Source: Sphingobacteriaceae bacterium (lineage in GTDB: Bacteria > Bacteroidota > Bacteroidia > B-17B0 > Aurantibacillaceae). From it: a stretch of DNA of 5,287 nt. Where the stretch lies: the NCBI GenBank assembly GCA_025360355.1, contig JANYCL010000259.1, positions 1 through 5,287 of the forward strand. Direction: 5' to 3'. Within the stretch, counting starts at the first letter, position 1; every line of letters starts with the position of its first letter. Of the stretch, positions 4,616 to 5,287 are shown one piece after another. The translations under genes were made by a program, and so were the position numbers. The notes under the pieces were generated by a model. The model was not told where the DNA came from, ran no database searches, and saw nothing but the letters and a program-made list of their open reading frames with translations.

Positions 4616-5287
4616 TGAAGACCATACTTTTAATAGAAGATAATCCCGATGTAAGGGAAAATACTGCCGAGATCCTTGAACTCGCAAACTATAAAGTTTT
4701 ACAAGCCGAAAATGGAAAGACCGGTGTTGAAATTGCGCAGCAAATAAAACCTGATCTGATCATATGTGATATCATGATGCCTGTACTTGATGGTTACGGG
4801 GTGATACATCTCTTAAACAAGAGTTCCGAGACTGCAAGCATTCCTTTTATTTTTTTAACAGCCAAAAGCGAACGAATGGATTTCCGGAAAGGAATGGAGA
4901 TGGGCGCCGATGATTATATAAGTAAACCATTCGATGATATTGAATTATTAAAAGCAGTAGAGGGTCGTCTTAAAAAAAGTGAGATCCTTAAGGCCGAATT
5001 TTCAAAAAATGTAGATGGCTTAAATAAATTTTTTGATGAAGTAACTAAATTAGATGATCTTAAAAAATTATCCGCAGAAAGAAGAGTAAAAATATTTAAA
5101 AAGAAAGAGATCATTTTCAGTGAAAGCAATCTGCCAAATTATCTTTATTTCCTTGTAAAGGGAAAGGTGAAGACTTTTAAATCACATGAATACGGAAAAG
5201 AATTAATAACCACTTTATATAAAGAAGGTGAGTTTTTTGGCTATACCGCGTTATTGGAAGAATTATCTTATTCCGAAACAGCTGAAG
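4615..5287 (+). CDS. Response regulator fused to a Crp/Fnr-type domain (partial, 3' end missing)
   Basis: The ORF starts at the A of the kinase stop codon and stays open for 224 codons to the window edge. The receiver (1-120) has the acidic pair Glu8-Asp9, phospho-acceptor Asp52 in CDIMMP, Thr82 in LTAK and Lys104 in SKPF. A linker (121-150) leads into a cyclic-nucleotide-binding-type beta-roll: KIFKKKEIIF (159-168), YLYFLVKGKVKTF (176-188), GKELITTLYKEGEFFGYTALL (194-214). A DNA-binding winged helix would be expected next, beyond the window, as in Crp/Fnr proteins. Positions that contact cAMP in E. coli CRP are not conserved: FGE is FGY (Tyr210) and no Arg is seen near 218-222. Phosphorylation by the upstream kinase, rather than a nucleotide, is thus the likely input. 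I recall similar fusions of about 350 residues in Bacteroidota. Activity as a transcription factor is inferred. Confidence 0.9.
   Translation, partial: MKTILLIEDNPDVRENTAEILELANYKVLQAENGKTGVEIAQQIKPDLIICDIMMPVLDGYGVIHLLNKSSETASIPFIFLTAKSERMDFRKGMEMGADDYISKPFDDIELLKAVEGRLKKSEILKAEFSKNVDGLNKFFDEVTKLDDLKKLSAERRVKIFKKKEIIFSESNLPNYLYFLVKGKVKTFKSHEYGKELITTLYKEGEFFGYTALLEELSYSETAE

Noticed and set aside
4387..5129. Minus-strand ORFs opposite the kinase ATPase domain and the regulator
   Set aside because: Both are shadows of clearly conserved + strand domains.

Overview
The window is low-GC, tightly packed DNA in which every gene supported lies on the + strand. It looks like a Bacteroidota chromosome (Flavobacteriia or Sphingobacteriia type). 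The signs are AT-rich spacers, start codons with little Shine-Dalgarno sequence, a near-consensus TAnnTTTG-type promoter box directly before one start codon, a Bacteroidota-style TatA and CDF transporter, and two copies of a GAGCxxxGTCGA-type short dispersed repeat. I see no integrase, transposase, phage gene, RNA gene or CRISPR array.

Layout: (1) 1-25, a short dispersed repeat just before the first start codon. (2) 35-673, a lone ABC-type ATPase with non-standard Q- and H-loops. (3) 715-855, a 46-residue single-pass membrane protein with a promoter-like box before it; its tail runs into a degenerate 9-bp GAC repeat (832-883). (4) 886-1137, tatA. (5) 1149-1607, a small secreted protein of unknown function. 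(6) 1628-2155, dihydrofolate reductase (folA), carrying an in-frame insert that is itself a copy of a dispersed palindromic repeat, and a Cys where the near-universal active-site Trp belongs. (7) 2173-3174, a cation diffusion facilitator with an altered TM2 metal site and a four-Cys tail. (8) 3175-3409, a regulatory spacer with two near-identical TGATAnnTATCA palindromes 22 bp apart. (9) 3410-4615, a soluble PAS histidine kinase. (10) 4615 to the window end, a response regulator whose receiver is joined to a Crp/Fnr-type sensor domain; its C-terminus lies outside the window.

Genes 886 to 3174 are separated by only 11-20 bp and are probably co-transcribed, although their functions (protein export, folate reduction, metal efflux) do not form one pathway. 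The kinase and regulator overlap by one base (TAATG) and are clearly one two-component system. The most interesting idea is that the phospho-activated Crp/Fnr-type regulator binds the twin palindromes before its own operon; these resemble FNR/Crp-family sites (TTGAT-N4-ATCAA). The kinase PAS domain has a His that aligns with the FixL haem ligand, so an oxygen or redox signal is possible but unproven. The second notable item is repeat-driven growth of an essential enzyme (folA), comparable to palindromic elements known within Rickettsia genes.
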